A DNA stretch of 64,000 bases from Nonomuraea rubra (GTDB lineage: Bacteria; Actinomycetota; Actinomycetes; Streptosporangiales; Streptosporangiaceae), in assembly GCF_014207985.1 (NCBI RefSeq), contig NZ_JACHMI010000001.1, forward strand, positions 1,967,001-2,031,000, in the 5' to 3' direction. Position numbers and translations under genes: made by a program. This document shows, piece by piece, positions 53,559 through 62,585 of this stretch. Numbering within the stretch: the first letter of the stretch is position 1; every line of letters begins with the position of its first letter. The notes beneath the pieces are model-generated. The model was not told the origin of the DNA. It made no database searches and saw nothing but the letters and a program-made list of their open reading frames with translations.

Positions 53559-53705
53559 GACGTAGATGTGGGGTTGCGGTGAGGTGCTCATGCCGTTGAC
53601 CGTCATCGGCACGAGCACCAGCCCCTACGTGTGACCACAAGCCGGCGACGGCGCGGTCATGGCAGCGGCCGTCATCGTCGCCACCAGAAGCGAAGTGAGG
53701 CGCGT
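53559..53705 (-). pseudogene. PL11 lyase remnant (signal peptide joined to last residues)
   Basis: Minus-strand reading TRLTSLLVATMTAAAMTAPS looks like a signal peptide; after a stop it continues NGMSTSPQPHIYVR and a stop. The last 14 residues correspond to the end of the intact PL11 lyase (DGMNTPPQPDIYVR). A whole lyase gene has been reduced to its two ends. It lies directly behind the ABC permease genes. Confidence 0.6.
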
Positions 53706-53711
53706 CGTGGG

Positions 53712-54602
53712 TTATCCCTTCAAACCCGAACTGACAACGCCGCGGATGAAGTAACGCTGGGCGAACAGGAAGATCACTAGAACGGGCACCACGTAAAGGG
53801 CGGCCGCCGCCGCCTGCACCGTGGAGTCGGGGTTGCCATGCGGGTCGAGGTAGAAGGCGGAGATGGCGACGGACAGTGTGGTTTGGTCGGGGTCGAGGAA
53901 CAGGGCCGGTCCGAGGTAGTCGCCCCAGATCCAGGTGAACGAGAGCAGGAAGGAGGTCAACAGCACCGGCCGGGACAGCGGCAGGAAGATCTGCAGGAAG
54001 ATGCGGCCGTACCCGCAACCGTCGATGATCGCCGCGTCTTCCAGTTCGGCTGGGATGCCGGCGAAGAACTGGCGGAACAGGAACACCAGGAAGGGTGAGG
54101 CGGCCAGGCCCCACAGCACCCATGGCCAGTACGTGTTGATCAGCCCGACTCGGGCGAACAGCACGTACGTAGGGATCAGCGTCAGAATCTGCGGCAGCAT
54201 CATGGTGGACAGCAACAGCACGAACAGCGGGCGTTTGCCGCGCCCGCGCAGGCGGGCGAAACCGAAGCCGACCGCCGCGCTGGAGAAAGTCACCAGGATC
54301 GCGTACAGGAACGAGAGGAACATCGAGTTCCCCAGGTACGCCGCGAAGTTGATTTCGGTGAGAGCCTGGGTGAAGTTGTCCCACTGCGGCGCCTCGGGCA
54401 GGAGCTTGGCTGGGATCGACACCCACTCCGCCTTGGTCTTCAAGGCGGCCAGCACAAGCCAGGCGAACGGCCCGGCGAACAGTATCGCGAGCGTCATCAG
54501 CAGCAGGTAGGCGCCGGCCGTCTTGGCGGGCCGCCGAGGGCGCCGGGCCCGCCGCCGCGTGCTGACTGTGGGCGCTGGGGTGGGGATCTTCGTGATGGTC
54601 AT
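53712..54602 (-). CDS. Carbohydrate ABC transporter permease (MalG type)
   Basis: A 296-residue inner-membrane permease with about six helices. An N-terminal basic segment (RRRARRPRRPAK) precedes helix one. The EAA loop (IPAELEDAAIIDGCGYGRIF, about residues 190-210) contacts the ATPase. It starts with ATG overlapping the stop of the preceding permease gene (ATGA at 54599-54602). No ATPase gene is encoded here, as usual for CUT1 importers of actinomycetes, which share an MsiK-type ATPase encoded elsewhere. Probably imports pectin- or hemicellulose-derived oligosaccharides. Confidence 0.9.
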   Translation of the reverse strand: MTITKIPTPAPTVSTRRRARRPRRPAKTAGAYLLLMTLAILFAGPFAWLVLAALKTKAEWVSIPAKLLPEAPQWDNFTQALTEINFAAYLGNSMFLSFLYAILVTFSSAAVGFGFARLRGRGKRPLFVLLLSTMMLPQILTLIPTYVLFARVGLINTYWPWVLWGLAASPFLVFLFRQFFAGIPAELEDAAIIDGCGYGRIFLQIFLPLSRPVLLTSFLLSFTWIWGDYLGPALFLDPDQTTLSVAISAFYLDPHGNPDSTVQAAAAALYVVPVLVIFLFAQRYFIRGVVSSGLKG

Positions 54603-55552
54603 CGGTCGGCCTCTCTGTCGACCGTGTAGTGGACCCATAGCCGGCTCGACCGCTGCACGAAGAGCGTGATGGCCAGGATGACCAGGAAGAACACAAAGAG
54701 CATCGCGGAGCCATAGCCATACCGGCTGTTGACGAAGAACTCCTGATAGACCTGCACCATGTACAGGTGTGTGGTTTCTGGCACCTCGCCCACGTTGCCG
54801 ACCTGGCCCGTCTGGGCCAGCAGCAGCGGCTGGATGATGATCTGCAGGGAGGCGATGATGCCGGTCACCACTTGGAAGAAGATGACGGGGGAGATGATCG
54901 GCACGGTGACGTGGCGGAACACGTGCCAGCGGGTGGCGCCGTCGACGCGCGCCGCCTCTTCCAGTTCGGCTGGGACGCCCTGCAGGGCGGCAAGCATGAT
55001 CACCATCCCGCCGCCGAGTCCCCACAGGGTGAGGATGATCAGCGCGTAGAACGCGTTCGGGTCGACCAGCCAGGCGATCGGGCCGATGCTGATCTTCTCG
55101 AGGATGGCGTTGAGGATGCCGGCGTCTCGGTTGAAGATGAGCTTCCACATGATCGCCATGGCGACGATCGGGACGACCGAGGGCAGGAAGAAGATCGTCC
55201 GGAACAGGCCGACTGCCTTCAGCCGCTGGTTGAGCAGCACCGCCAGGCCGAGCCCGCCGGCCACCATGAGCGGCACCGCGATCGCGGTGTATGCGAGCGT
55301 GCGGACCAGGCTGGCGATGGCCTCCGCGTCACCCATGAGCTCGGCATAGTTGCGCAAGCCGACCCAGCGCCAACGGTCGCTGCGGCCGTTGAAGTTGGTC
55401 AGGCTGATCGCGAGCGCGTAGCCGAGCGGTAGCGCGGTGAGCAGCGCGAAGCCGAGTACCCAGGGCGAGACGAACAGGTAGAACGTCCCGCTGGAATGCC
55501 GCTTCCAGCTGGGCCGCCCACGCCTCGCCCTTTCCGTTGCCATGGCGACCAC
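54599..55552 (-). CDS. Carbohydrate ABC transporter permease (MalF type)
   Basis: A 317-residue permease with six helices, GTFYLFVSPWVLGFALLTAL at the first and the EAA loop VPAELEEAARVDGATRWHVF (about residues 195-215). A GTG start at 55552 touches the stop of the binding-protein gene; an ATG at 55543 is an alternative. It pairs with the MalG-type permease that overlaps its end. Part of a CUT1 sugar importer. Confidence 0.9.
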   Translation of the reverse strand: MVAMATERARRGRPSWKRHSSGTFYLFVSPWVLGFALLTALPLGYALAISLTNFNGRSDRWRWVGLRNYAELMGDAEAIASLVRTLAYTAIAVPLMVAGGLGLAVLLNQRLKAVGLFRTIFFLPSVVPIVAMAIMWKLIFNRDAGILNAILEKISIGPIAWLVDPNAFYALIILTLWGLGGGMVIMLAALQGVPAELEEAARVDGATRWHVFRHVTVPIISPVIFFQVVTGIIASLQIIIQPLLLAQTGQVGNVGEVPETTHLYMVQVYQEFFVNSRYGYGSAMLFVFFLVILAITLFVQRSSRLWVHYTVDREADR

Positions 55553-56919
55553 TAGCCGATCTGGTCCTTGCCTTGCTTCAGCAGCTTGTTGACCTCATCG
55601 GTGATCGCCTTGCCGGCCTGCTCGACGGTGATCTCCTTCTTGATGGCCCGCTGAAGCTGCTTGTCGAGCACGGTGTTCCAGCCGTCGGATGCGACCATGT
55701 AGGGAGAGTCGGGCAACTGGCCGGCGTACTGAAGTTCGGCCTGCTGGGTCTGGTACGCCTGCTTCTGGTACGGCAGCTCCTGCGGCAACATCGTCAGCTG
55801 CGCTTTCAAGGCCGGAATGCCCCAGCCGCTCTTCGCCCGTTCCTCGGATGGCGGGCCGGCCATGAAGTACTCCATGAGTTTCCACGCCTCGTCCTTGTGC
55901 TTGGCCTTCGAGGGGATGGCCGCACCCCAGCCCACGTAGGTGGGACTGATGCGCTTGTCGCCCATCACCGGCGCGGGCGCCATCGCGACGTTGTTCTTGA
56001 TCTCGTCGGACTCTTCGACGAAGTTGCCGCCGTACCAGTAGCCGTCCTGGGTGATCGCCATCCGCTTGGCGAGGAAGAGTGACAGGTCGGCACCGTCCGG
56101 AGCCGGGTCGAGCGCGGTGGGCCCCACGCCGGCCTGGGCGAAGTCGACGTACCACCTCAGTGCTCGCAACGCCTCCGGTGTGGTCATGTCGGTCTCGGTC
56201 AGGTCCGCGCTGTACACCTGGCCACCCTGCTGCAGGATCATCATCATGATCGGCGCCGACAGGCCCCAGGCCCACTCCACCCCGAGGCCGTAGACCTGGG
56301 TCTTGCCGCCGCTCTTCTTGGTCAGCTTCTTCCCGATCTCCAACAGTTCGTCGTACGAGATCGGCTCGGTCGTGCTCAGCGGCTGGATCTTTGCGCCCTC
56401 GAAAAGTGCTCGGTTGTACCAGAGCGTGGCGTCCTGGCTCCAGTCCTTGACGATTCCGTAGTACGGGCCCTGGCCGCTCCGCGTGCCGTCCCATCGGAAG
56501 CTGTCGTTGACCGACAGCAGGTGCTCCGGCTTCAACACGCTGCTCTTCGCCATGTACGGGTCCAGCGCGGTGTACAGCTCCTGGGCGTTGGCGCTCGAGC
56601 TGCCGACCGCCACCGCGCGCACGAAGTCCGGTGGCTCGTTCGAGGCGAGCATCGCGTTGAGCCGCGTGCTGTCGTACTCAACAAAGTTGATCTTAATTCC
56701 GGGGTTCTTGGACTCGAAGTCGGCGATGTGCGCCTTCGTCAGCTCGTCGGTTTTGTACATGACGGTGAGCGTCACGGTCTTGCTGTTGCCGGACGGGCCG
56801 CCCGAGCGGCCTGAGCTGGCGCTGCACGCTCCGAGCAATGGTGTCGCCGCCGCGGCGCCGGCAGCAAGTAGGGCCGAGCTGCTCAGGAGGCGGCGTCGGC
56901 TGATACGTCCGTAAAACAT
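55552..56919 (-). CDS. ABC transporter sugar-binding lipoprotein
   Basis: A 455-residue extracellular solute-binding protein, family 1. A twin-arginine-like signal (ISRRRLLSSSALLAAGAAAA) ends with a lipobox at LLGAC, so it is lipid-anchored. The mature protein has the usual bilobed features: VTLTVMYKTDELTKAHIADF, FRAVAVGSSSANAQELYTAL-like region and VGWGAAIPSKAKHKDEAWKL. The ATG at 56919, with GGAGGGAAG before it, is chosen over upstream in-frame codons. It is the first gene of the importer operon. Ligand unknown; context suggests galacto-, arabino- or rhamno-oligosaccharides. Confidence 0.9.
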   Translation of the reverse strand: MFYGRISRRRLLSSSALLAAGAAAATPLLGACSASSGRSGGPSGNSKTVTLTVMYKTDELTKAHIADFESKNPGIKINFVEYDSTRLNAMLASNEPPDFVRAVAVGSSSANAQELYTALDPYMAKSSVLKPEHLLSVNDSFRWDGTRSGQGPYYGIVKDWSQDATLWYNRALFEGAKIQPLSTTEPISYDELLEIGKKLTKKSGGKTQVYGLGVEWAWGLSAPIMMMILQQGGQVYSADLTETDMTTPEALRALRWYVDFAQAGVGPTALDPAPDGADLSLFLAKRMAITQDGYWYGGNFVEESDEIKNNVAMAPAPVMGDKRISPTYVGWGAAIPSKAKHKDEAWKLMEYFMAGPPSEERAKSGWGIPALKAQLTMLPQELPYQKQAYQTQQAELQYAGQLPDSPYMVASDGWNTVLDKQLQRAIKKEITVEQAGKAITDEVNKLLKQGKDQIG

Positions 56920-56950
56920 GGGCTTCCCTCCGCCAACCAGTGGGAATTCG

Positions 56951-57037
56951 CTATGAGCGTTCACAGTGCTCGCTCCAGTTGTGGTGGAGAACGGTCGCGG
57001 CGGCGAGTAACGCAAACGCCACCGAGATCTTTTTCAT
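56951..57037 (-). pseudogene. Orphan signal-peptide remnant of a GH53-like gene
   Basis: A 28-codon frame, MKKISVAFALLAAATVLHHN then WSEHCERS and stop. Its first part matches the signal peptide of the GH53 enzyme at 43627 (MKRILVALALCAAATVPAG). It is preceded by GGAGGGTTCC, like the GH53 gene, and by leader copy B. The enzyme body has been deleted and replaced by the binding-protein gene, which may now use this leader. Confidence 0.7.
56952..56965. promoter_or_regulatory. LacI-type operator-like site before ABC importer
   Basis: TATGAGCGTTCACA, a variant of the leader sites, 33 bases before the ATG of the binding-protein gene. Its location fits repression of the importer operon. Confidence 0.45.
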
Positions 57038-57435
57038 GGAACCCTCCAAGGAGGTCGTGCTCAGGGGCGGAGGACGGGCATAACAGACGACCCGTTGGCG
57101 CTAGCGCTCTGCGCCACGAGCGGGTGATCAGTCCGCTCGAGCAGCCCTGGTGTCGCTGTGCCGGAGGGCCGGTGTCGACGGTCACGGTCGAGCGGAGGCC
57201 ATGACACTACGTGGTCTGCGATGCGGCGTGACCGGGATCGGCTGGGAAGCCGCAGGCAGGGGTGAGGGTGAGGCCACGTGTCCTCCTCACAGGTCTGATG
57301 AGGGTCTGTGAACGTTCCCAGCGACTTATCCCTTGCCGGCGTGAGCATCCACGCGCCACTGGGATGCGAGGCTCCTTGGCGGGCTGGACGCTAACGCGCG
57401 TGTCTCGCGGTCGTTATATCGTTTTAATCGCAAAT
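57038..57435 (-). repeat. Leader region copy B
   Basis: Minus-strand copy of the leader at 42963-43626. Shared blocks are ACGATATAACGAC, GAACGTTCACAGACCCTCAT, CCTGTGAGGAGGACACGTGG, GACCGTCGACACCGGC, GCGCTAGCGCCAACGGGT, and GGTTCCATGAAAAAGATC. It ends at the signal-peptide remnant. It probably now lies upstream of the importer genes. Confidence 0.6.
57307..57320. promoter_or_regulatory. LacI-type operator-like site (leader B)
   Basis: TGTGAACGTTCCCA, matching the leader consensus. It corresponds in position to the proximal site of copies A and C. Confidence 0.5.
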
Positions 57436-57790
57436 ATCGCGACGTCGGCCGGCCGCGAGGGTCGGACTTCGATGGGCTATACGCGTCGTGGGGCTTTCTT
57501 TTGAGAGAGATCCGGGCTGACCGGCGTGCCGTACTCGTGGCTGACTATGCGCGGGGGGTGTTCCGCCGATTGCGGGCAAGGCGGACAGCTCGGTTGTGCC
57601 CGTACCTCGGGAGCGGCGTGTCCGCACGAGCCGCTCTCTTGTCGCCCTGCGCCGGCCGTACCGACGGTCGCAGTCAGGTGGATGGAGTGTCGCCGCATGC
57701 CCCGCGGCGGGCGTGGCGGTGATCTCGTGCGAAGCCGCAGATGGGCTGGCAGCGCGGCCACATGTCCTCCTCACAGGCTGAATGAGGCTC

Positions 57791-57804
57791 TGTGAACGTG
57801 CACA
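57791..57804. promoter_or_regulatory. LacI-type operator-like site (leader C, proximal)
   Basis: TGTGAACGTGCACA, the opposite-strand reading of the proximal site in leader A, 112 bases from the distal site of the same copy. Confidence 0.5.
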
Positions 57805-57902
57805 GTAACGCACGGGCCGACGTATCGAAAGGCCCACTCTTGGATTCGCAGTAAAAGCCCTGATAGCGGGCATGCAGCCGATGAAAGAGCCACTTTCTGC
57901 TC

Positions 57903-57916
57903 TGTGAACGCTCCCA
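57903..57916. promoter_or_regulatory. LacI-type operator-like site (leader C, distal)
   Basis: TGTGAACGCTCCCA, identical to the distal site of leader A read on the opposite strand. Confidence 0.5.
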
Positions 57917-58043
57917 AAGACTGCTCTTCAGGCGCCTCTCGCCGGTATGGCGCGCCGGAGGTGCCAGCAGCCTTCCCAGGAAGCCTGGCGCCCCTGCTAT
58001 CGCTGGTCGGATCGGCCATGCCGTCTGTCGGCAACGTCGGCTC

Positions 58044-58072
58044 TTGACATCGCCGCTGTCTGTTTGCACAAT
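58044..58072 (+). promoter_or_regulatory. Candidate sigma-70-type promoter for GH16 gene
   Basis: TTGACA (58044-58049), a 17-base spacer and CACAAT (58067-58072), oriented toward the GH16 gene with a leader of about 240 bases. It fits the principal vegetative promoter consensus of actinomycetes. Confidence 0.45.
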
Positions 58073-58314
58073 GCGGAATGCGTTTTCCGAGCTGTTGACC
58101 GGTCCGATGCGGCACTTGCAGAGACGTTGTCCGCCGCCTCTGCGGGCGAGCCATCCAACGCCTTTTCGCTCACGCCCAACGCGGTTGAGAGCACGCTCCG
58201 CCCCAGGCGGCGAAAGATTTCCCGGAGTCCCTGGCCACACGGCTACTGCAGCAACGCGCATGTCCAGGTGATTCGCTGCGCAGCCGTTTGACCATCGAAA
58301 GGCGGTCGCAACCC

Positions 58315-59583
58315 ATGGTGAGTACGCACTTAGGCATTCAACGACTTACCCGATCAGGGATCATCCTCTCGCTGCTGGCCTCGGCTCTCGTCTTCAACGC
58401 CACGGCCGCGCAACCCGCCCAAGCAGCTGATATTCCGCCGAACCCGCTGGAGAAACCTGGTTGGATTCTCGATCGGAACGACGAGTTCAACGGCAGCCTC
58501 GACACGAGCCTGTGGATCACCAACTACTTCGAGTCGCGGACGACCGAGGAAAGATCCAGGGCGCGGTACGGATTCCGCGACAACGCCCTCGTTCTGCGCA
58601 TCGACGACGACCAGCCGGCCTATTACGCCGACGGCAACCCGATGAAGGTCTCCAGCATCCAGACCGGGCAGAGGACCGGTCTGCACAAGACCTCTCCCTT
58701 CCATCACTCGATCCCCACCATCATGAAGTACACCCCGCGGTACGGGTACTTCGAGATCCGCGCGAAAAGCTCGGCGAGAAGCGGGATCCACACCGCGTTC
58801 TGGACGGCAGGCAGGCAGGACACGTCGACCCAGACCGGGGAGATCGACGTCATGGAGCACCCGGGTCAAATGGGGCGCAGCTTTCTCTACAGCCTGCACA
58901 AGTGGTCCGATCCCAACTTGGTGGAAACCAGCAACACGATCTCCGTTGGATTCGACATGACGACCGAGATGCACATCTACGGTCTCGAGTGGACACCGAC
59001 GCAACTCAAGCTGTATGTGGACAATGTCCTGACGAGAACCATCAACGCGTCTCCCGCCTACGGTGCGGTGTTCTTGCTGGGCATCTACGAGAACGCCGGC
59101 TGGACCGGAAACGTCGATCCCGCGGACCCCAGGCCGAGAGAATTCGTCGTCGATTATTTCCGTGCCTACCGCAAAGCGGCGGACGCGCCGATCGTGAGCG
59201 GCGCCACCTACAAGATCCGGAACGTGGCAACGGGCAGGTACCTGGACTCCGAGGCGAACGGCGCGCTGATCGTCGCGGCCCCGAGTTCCTACGACGACCA
59301 GGACTGGGTCGTCACGCAGCAATCCTCCGGCGCGTGGACGATCAGGAACGCCAGAACAGGGAGGTATTACCTGGACAGCGACGCGACGAACAACGCCGTC
59401 ATCTGGAACTCGGGTGAAATCATCGCCGATTCGCTCTGGGGATTCGAGTCGGCCCCTGGAGGCCACCGCCTGACCAACGGCCATGTCAGCCGCGACTACA
59501 TGTACGCGACTTCGGCGGGCGAGGTGAAATGGAACACCGGCGCGACCGACGCCAGCACAGTCTGGGCCTTTGAGCCCAAGTAG
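58315..59583 (+). CDS. GH16 beta-glucanase/galactanase-type enzyme with lectin-like C-terminal domain
   Basis: A 422-residue secreted enzyme. The signal peptide ends near residue 38 (AQPAQA). The GH16 jelly-roll spans 48-290: DEFNGSLDTSLWITNYFES, YGYFEIRAKSSARSGIHTAF, and the catalytic motif GEIDVMEH with Glu176, Asp178 and Glu181. GH16 enzymes cut beta-1,3/1,4-glucans, xyloglucan or galactans; the exact substrate cannot be told. Residues 298-422 resemble a ricin-type trefoil lectin (YKIRNVATGRYLDSE, WTIRNARTGRYYLDSD). The ATG at 58315 is used rather than the TTG at 58288 because the former is followed directly by the signal peptide. Confidence 0.9.
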   Translation: MVSTHLGIQRLTRSGIILSLLASALVFNATAAQPAQAADIPPNPLEKPGWILDRNDEFNGSLDTSLWITNYFESRTTEERSRARYGFRDNALVLRIDDDQPAYYADGNPMKVSSIQTGQRTGLHKTSPFHHSIPTIMKYTPRYGYFEIRAKSSARSGIHTAFWTAGRQDTSTQTGEIDVMEHPGQMGRSFLYSLHKWSDPNLVETSNTISVGFDMTTEMHIYGLEWTPTQLKLYVDNVLTRTINASPAYGAVFLLGIYENAGWTGNVDPADPRPREFVVDYFRAYRKAADAPIVSGATYKIRNVATGRYLDSEANGALIVAAPSSYDDQDWVVTQQSSGAWTIRNARTGRYYLDSDATNNAVIWNSGEIIADSLWGFESAPGGHRLTNGHVSRDYMYATSAGEVKWNTGATDASTVWAFEPK

Positions 59584-59700
59584 AGGGCCGGCTCGGCTCG
59601 ACCCGTGAAGGGGCGCGCGGCTGGCTGCGGACTGCCCGGTCGCATCGGGAACGCGAGAGGACACCCGGTGTGAGCCTGCGAACCCGGCCAGGGCCTGTGG

Positions 59701-60700
59701 GTGCCGAATATTGCGTCACAGGGTTTGATCTGGGGTTTGCTGTGTTCGCGGGCTCGGCTTTGGCAAGATCGCAGTGCGGCTCTGCGGCTGCTGTACTCGA
59801 TCGTCGTACGGGTATTCGGCTGGATCGCGCTGCTTGCGCGATCACAGGCGTCCAAGGATGCGGAGATCTTGGTGTTGCGGCATCAGCTGGCTGTGCTCTG
59901 CCGCCAGGTGGCCGTGCCTCGGCCGTCGTGGGCGGACCGGGCCATCATTTCCGCGCTCGCGCGACTCCTGTCCCGACGCCGCCGATGTCACCTGTTCGTC
60001 ACACCGCGGACGCTCCTGCGCTGGCACGCCGACCTGGGTCGGAAGGTGTCCCCGGCCACCGTGTGGGCGATCTTGAAGAAGGCCGGCGTCGATCCAGCTC
60101 CCCGGCGCAGCGGTCCGACCTGGGCCCAGTTCCTCAAGGCCCAGGCGTCCGGGATCTTGGCCTGCGACTTCTTCAACGTCGAGACGGTCATGCTCGCGCG
60201 ACTGTACTGCTTCGCCGTGGTCGAGCACGCCACCCGCGGGTCCACGTGCTCGGTGTCACGGCGCGCCCCACCGCCGGCCGGGTAGCCCAGCAAGCCCGCC
60301 AACCTGATGCTCGACCTGGGCGATCGGATCAGCGACTTCCGATTCCTGATCAGAGACCGGGACAGCAAGTTCACCCGCTCTGTTCGATGAGGTGTTCACG
60401 ACCGAGGGTATCCGCGTGCTGCTCACCGCACCTCAGGCTCCTCGGATGAACGCGGTCATGGGGCGGTGGGTCGGCAGCGTGCGCCGCGAGCTACTCGACC
60501 GGGTCCTCTTCCTGAACGAACGTCACCTGCGCAAGGTCCTCGCCGAGTACGAGACCCACTTCAACAGGCATCGTCCGCACCGAGCCCTGAAGCAGGCCAG
60601 CCCTCTGCGGGCGCTACCCGATCCAGTCGACACCGACATCGAGGTCTCCCGACGAGACCGGCTCGGCGGCCTCCTACACGAATACGCCCAGTTCGCATGA
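59701..60700 (+). pseudogene. Integrase-core transposase (rve type), deleted and frameshifted
   Basis: N-terminal part LYSIVVRVFGWIALLARSQA, SKDAEILVLRHQLAVLCRQV matches the start of a widespread actinobacterial rve-type transposase. After LRWHADLGRK an internal segment is missing and the frame continues with VSPATVWAILKKAGVDPAPR, ASGILACDFFNVETVMLARL (first Asp). Frame breaks occur near 60280 and 60385. The last piece, APQAPRMNAVMGRWVGSVRR to HFNRHRPHRALKQASP, is the normal end, but a Glu in the usual ENAFAER-like position is replaced. Non-functional. Confidence 0.75.
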
Positions 60701-60761
60701 GGAGACACGATATCTGGCACCCACAGGCGGAGGCGGCTGCGAGCCAGTGCCGGGGAGTGCC

Positions 60762-61718
60762 TCATCCGGTCTGCCAGCGGCGGTTCGCGCGGGAGAGTGA
60801 GCGGGCGTCCGAGTAGCCGAGACGCCGCGCGAGGCTGTTGAGGCCGGCGGGCCGCATGCGGTGGTACTCCGATCGCCGTACACGATCGAGTTCTTCGCGC
60901 CAGGTGGTGCCGTGGGCGGCGAGCCGCCGTTGCAGGGTGCGAGGGCTGGTCGCGAGATGCGCGGCAACGGTCTCGATGGTGGGGCCTGTCATCAACGAGT
61001 CCCGTAAGAGCCGGCGGAACTCGTCCAGCCATGTGTTTCTCACCGGCAGGGGCGGAAGGTTCTCGGCCTGGTGGCGCAGGATCTTAGCCAGGAGCGAGTC
61101 GGCTCCGAGGAGGGGCAGCTCCAGGTCGGACTTGCGCATGGTGACGGTGTCGGCGGGAGCGTCGAAGTCCACCTGGCCGGTCTGGAAGAAGGTGTGGAAC
61201 GCGGCGTGATGTCGCGGTGCGGGCTGCCGGAGGGCGACCCGCACCGGGTTGACGGGACGACCGGTGGCCGTGCGGGCGCGGCTGAAGGCGCCGGCGATCC
61301 CGAACTGCATGGCCAGGTCGGCGCCGCGCCCTTCGCCGGTGTTGAGATGGACGGTGAAGGAGATCTCTCGATCGGTCTCCTCGGCGGGTTCGAACCGCCA
61401 GTTGGTGCTGATGGTGGTCATGTAGCTGCCGGTGGCCGCCATGCCGTCCCAAAGTGTGGACGCGGTGATGAACAGGTAGTCGTAGAGGCCGAGCGCGCCG
61501 ACCACGTAGCGTTCGGCGATCAACAGGGCGATGTCGTCACGTTCCGCACCGTGCTCGACGAGCTCCCATGCTCGCAGGTAGCGGTCGCCGGCGATTCTCG
61601 CGTGGTCGGTATGGAGCACCCACACGGGAATGCCGGCCTGTCGTGCTATCGGTTCGGGGTCCAGACCTGAACCGCTAATGATGAGCCTGGGAAGAAGAGC
61701 AAGATCCAACCCGTCCAC
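60762..61718 (-). CDS. AraC-family transcriptional regulator (arabinose-binding-like N-domain)
   Basis: A 318-residue regulator. The N-terminal 200 residues correspond to the arabinose-binding-like domain of this AraC subgroup (LIISGSGLDPEPIARQAGIP, LGLYDYLFITASTLWDGMAA). The C-terminal 90 residues are the AraC DNA-binding domain (IETVAAHLATSPRTLQRRLA, LNSLARRLGYSDARSLSRAN). It is divergent from the DUF998-type gene at 61843 with about 125 bases between the starts, so that gene is a likely target. There is no direct evidence for a link with the polysaccharide genes. Confidence 0.88.
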   Translation of the reverse strand: MDGLDLALLPRLIISGSGLDPEPIARQAGIPVWVLHTDHARIAGDRYLRAWELVEHGAERDDIALLIAERYVVGALGLYDYLFITASTLWDGMAATGSYMTTISTNWRFEPAEETDREISFTVHLNTGEGRGADLAMQFGIAGAFSRARTATGRPVNPVRVALRQPAPRHHAAFHTFFQTGQVDFDAPADTVTMRKSDLELPLLGADSLLAKILRHQAENLPPLPVRNTWLDEFRRLLRDSLMTGPTIETVAAHLATSPRTLQRRLAAHGTTWREELDRVRRSEYHRMRPAGLNSLARRLGYSDARSLSRANRRWQTG

Positions 61719-61842
61719 AGGCTAAGCGTGGCAGCACGGTGGCGCGGATTACCACCCAGTTGACGTGATTTGTCCTATCCAGCTCCGGGTGCCGTCCTTG
61801 ATCCTCTTCTTAATCGCGACACGGGGGAGTGAAAGGAACCTG

Positions 61843-62526
61843 ATGCCCACCGCCAACACCGCCCCAGCCGATACCGTCACTTCGCGAACCGTACTCTGGG
61901 GACGGCTCGCGCTGGGCACGGTCGCCGGCGCCGTTCTGTTCACCGTCGCCTGGATCGTGCTCAGCTTCGTCAGCGACGGGTACACCATCGGCGGCGACCA
62001 CATCGCGCCGTATTCCAACCTCACCCAGCCCATCAGCGGGCTCGGCATGGGCGACACCGCCCCGTACATGAACGCCGCGTTCGTCCTCAGCGGGCTGCTG
62101 TTCGGGGCCGGCTTCCTGGGCTTCTTCCGGGCCGTCGAGGGAGGACGCACGATCAGGCGCGTGCCGGCCTCGATCGGCCTCGGCCTCGTACCGATCGGCC
62201 TGGCGCTCATCGGGCTGTTCGATCTCGAATCGCCCGCCCTGCACTTCGCCGGCGTGACGCTGGCCTTCCAGCTACCGATCCTGACCTTCGTGGCCGTGGG
62301 CCTGTTCCTGCGAGATGTCTCCGGCCGGCGGCTGGCGAACCTGCTGCTCTACGTGGCCGCGCCGATCACGCTGATCCTCATGGCGGTCTACTTCAGCACC
62401 TTCGACGAGGCGACCACCGCCGGCAACGACGGCATCGCCGGCCTGACCCAGCGCCTGTGGCTCACCTGGGTCCTGGCCTGGTACGCCGTCCTCGGATGGA
62501 CCGCCCACCGTAGTACCCATCGGTGA
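61843..62526 (+). CDS. DUF998-type six-helix membrane protein
   Basis: A 227-residue integral membrane protein with about six helices (LALGTVAGAVLFTVAWIVLS, AAFVLSGLLFGAGFLGFFRA, LANLLLYVAAPITLILMAVY). The loop HIAPYSNLTQPISGLGMGDT is typical of DUF998. Function unknown. The ATG at 61843 follows a short AAAGGAACC ribosome site; an upstream frame to 61765 is not needed. Divergent from the AraC regulator, which may control it. Confidence 0.8.
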   Translation: MPTANTAPADTVTSRTVLWGRLALGTVAGAVLFTVAWIVLSFVSDGYTIGGDHIAPYSNLTQPISGLGMGDTAPYMNAAFVLSGLLFGAGFLGFFRAVEGGRTIRRVPASIGLGLVPIGLALIGLFDLESPALHFAGVTLAFQLPILTFVAVGLFLRDVSGRRLANLLLYVAAPITLILMAVYFSTFDEATTAGNDGIAGLTQRLWLTWVLAWYAVLGWTAHRSTHR

Positions 62527-62585
62527 CATCCCGTCGTCCCCGGCGTGCTGAGAACTTCTGGGATGTTCTTCGCGTCCTACGTGTC

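Larger units (their letters stand above)
57440..57935 (-). repeat. Leader region copy C
   Basis: A third minus-strand copy, collinear with copy A over about 480 bases: GGGAGCGTTCACAGAG, GCATGC...CGCT...GGGCTTTTAC, CGTGCGTTACTGTGCACG, TTCACAGAGCCTCATTCAGC, CTGTGAGGAGGACATGTGG. No gene follows it; copy B begins directly. The downstream gene was evidently lost. Confidence 0.6.
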
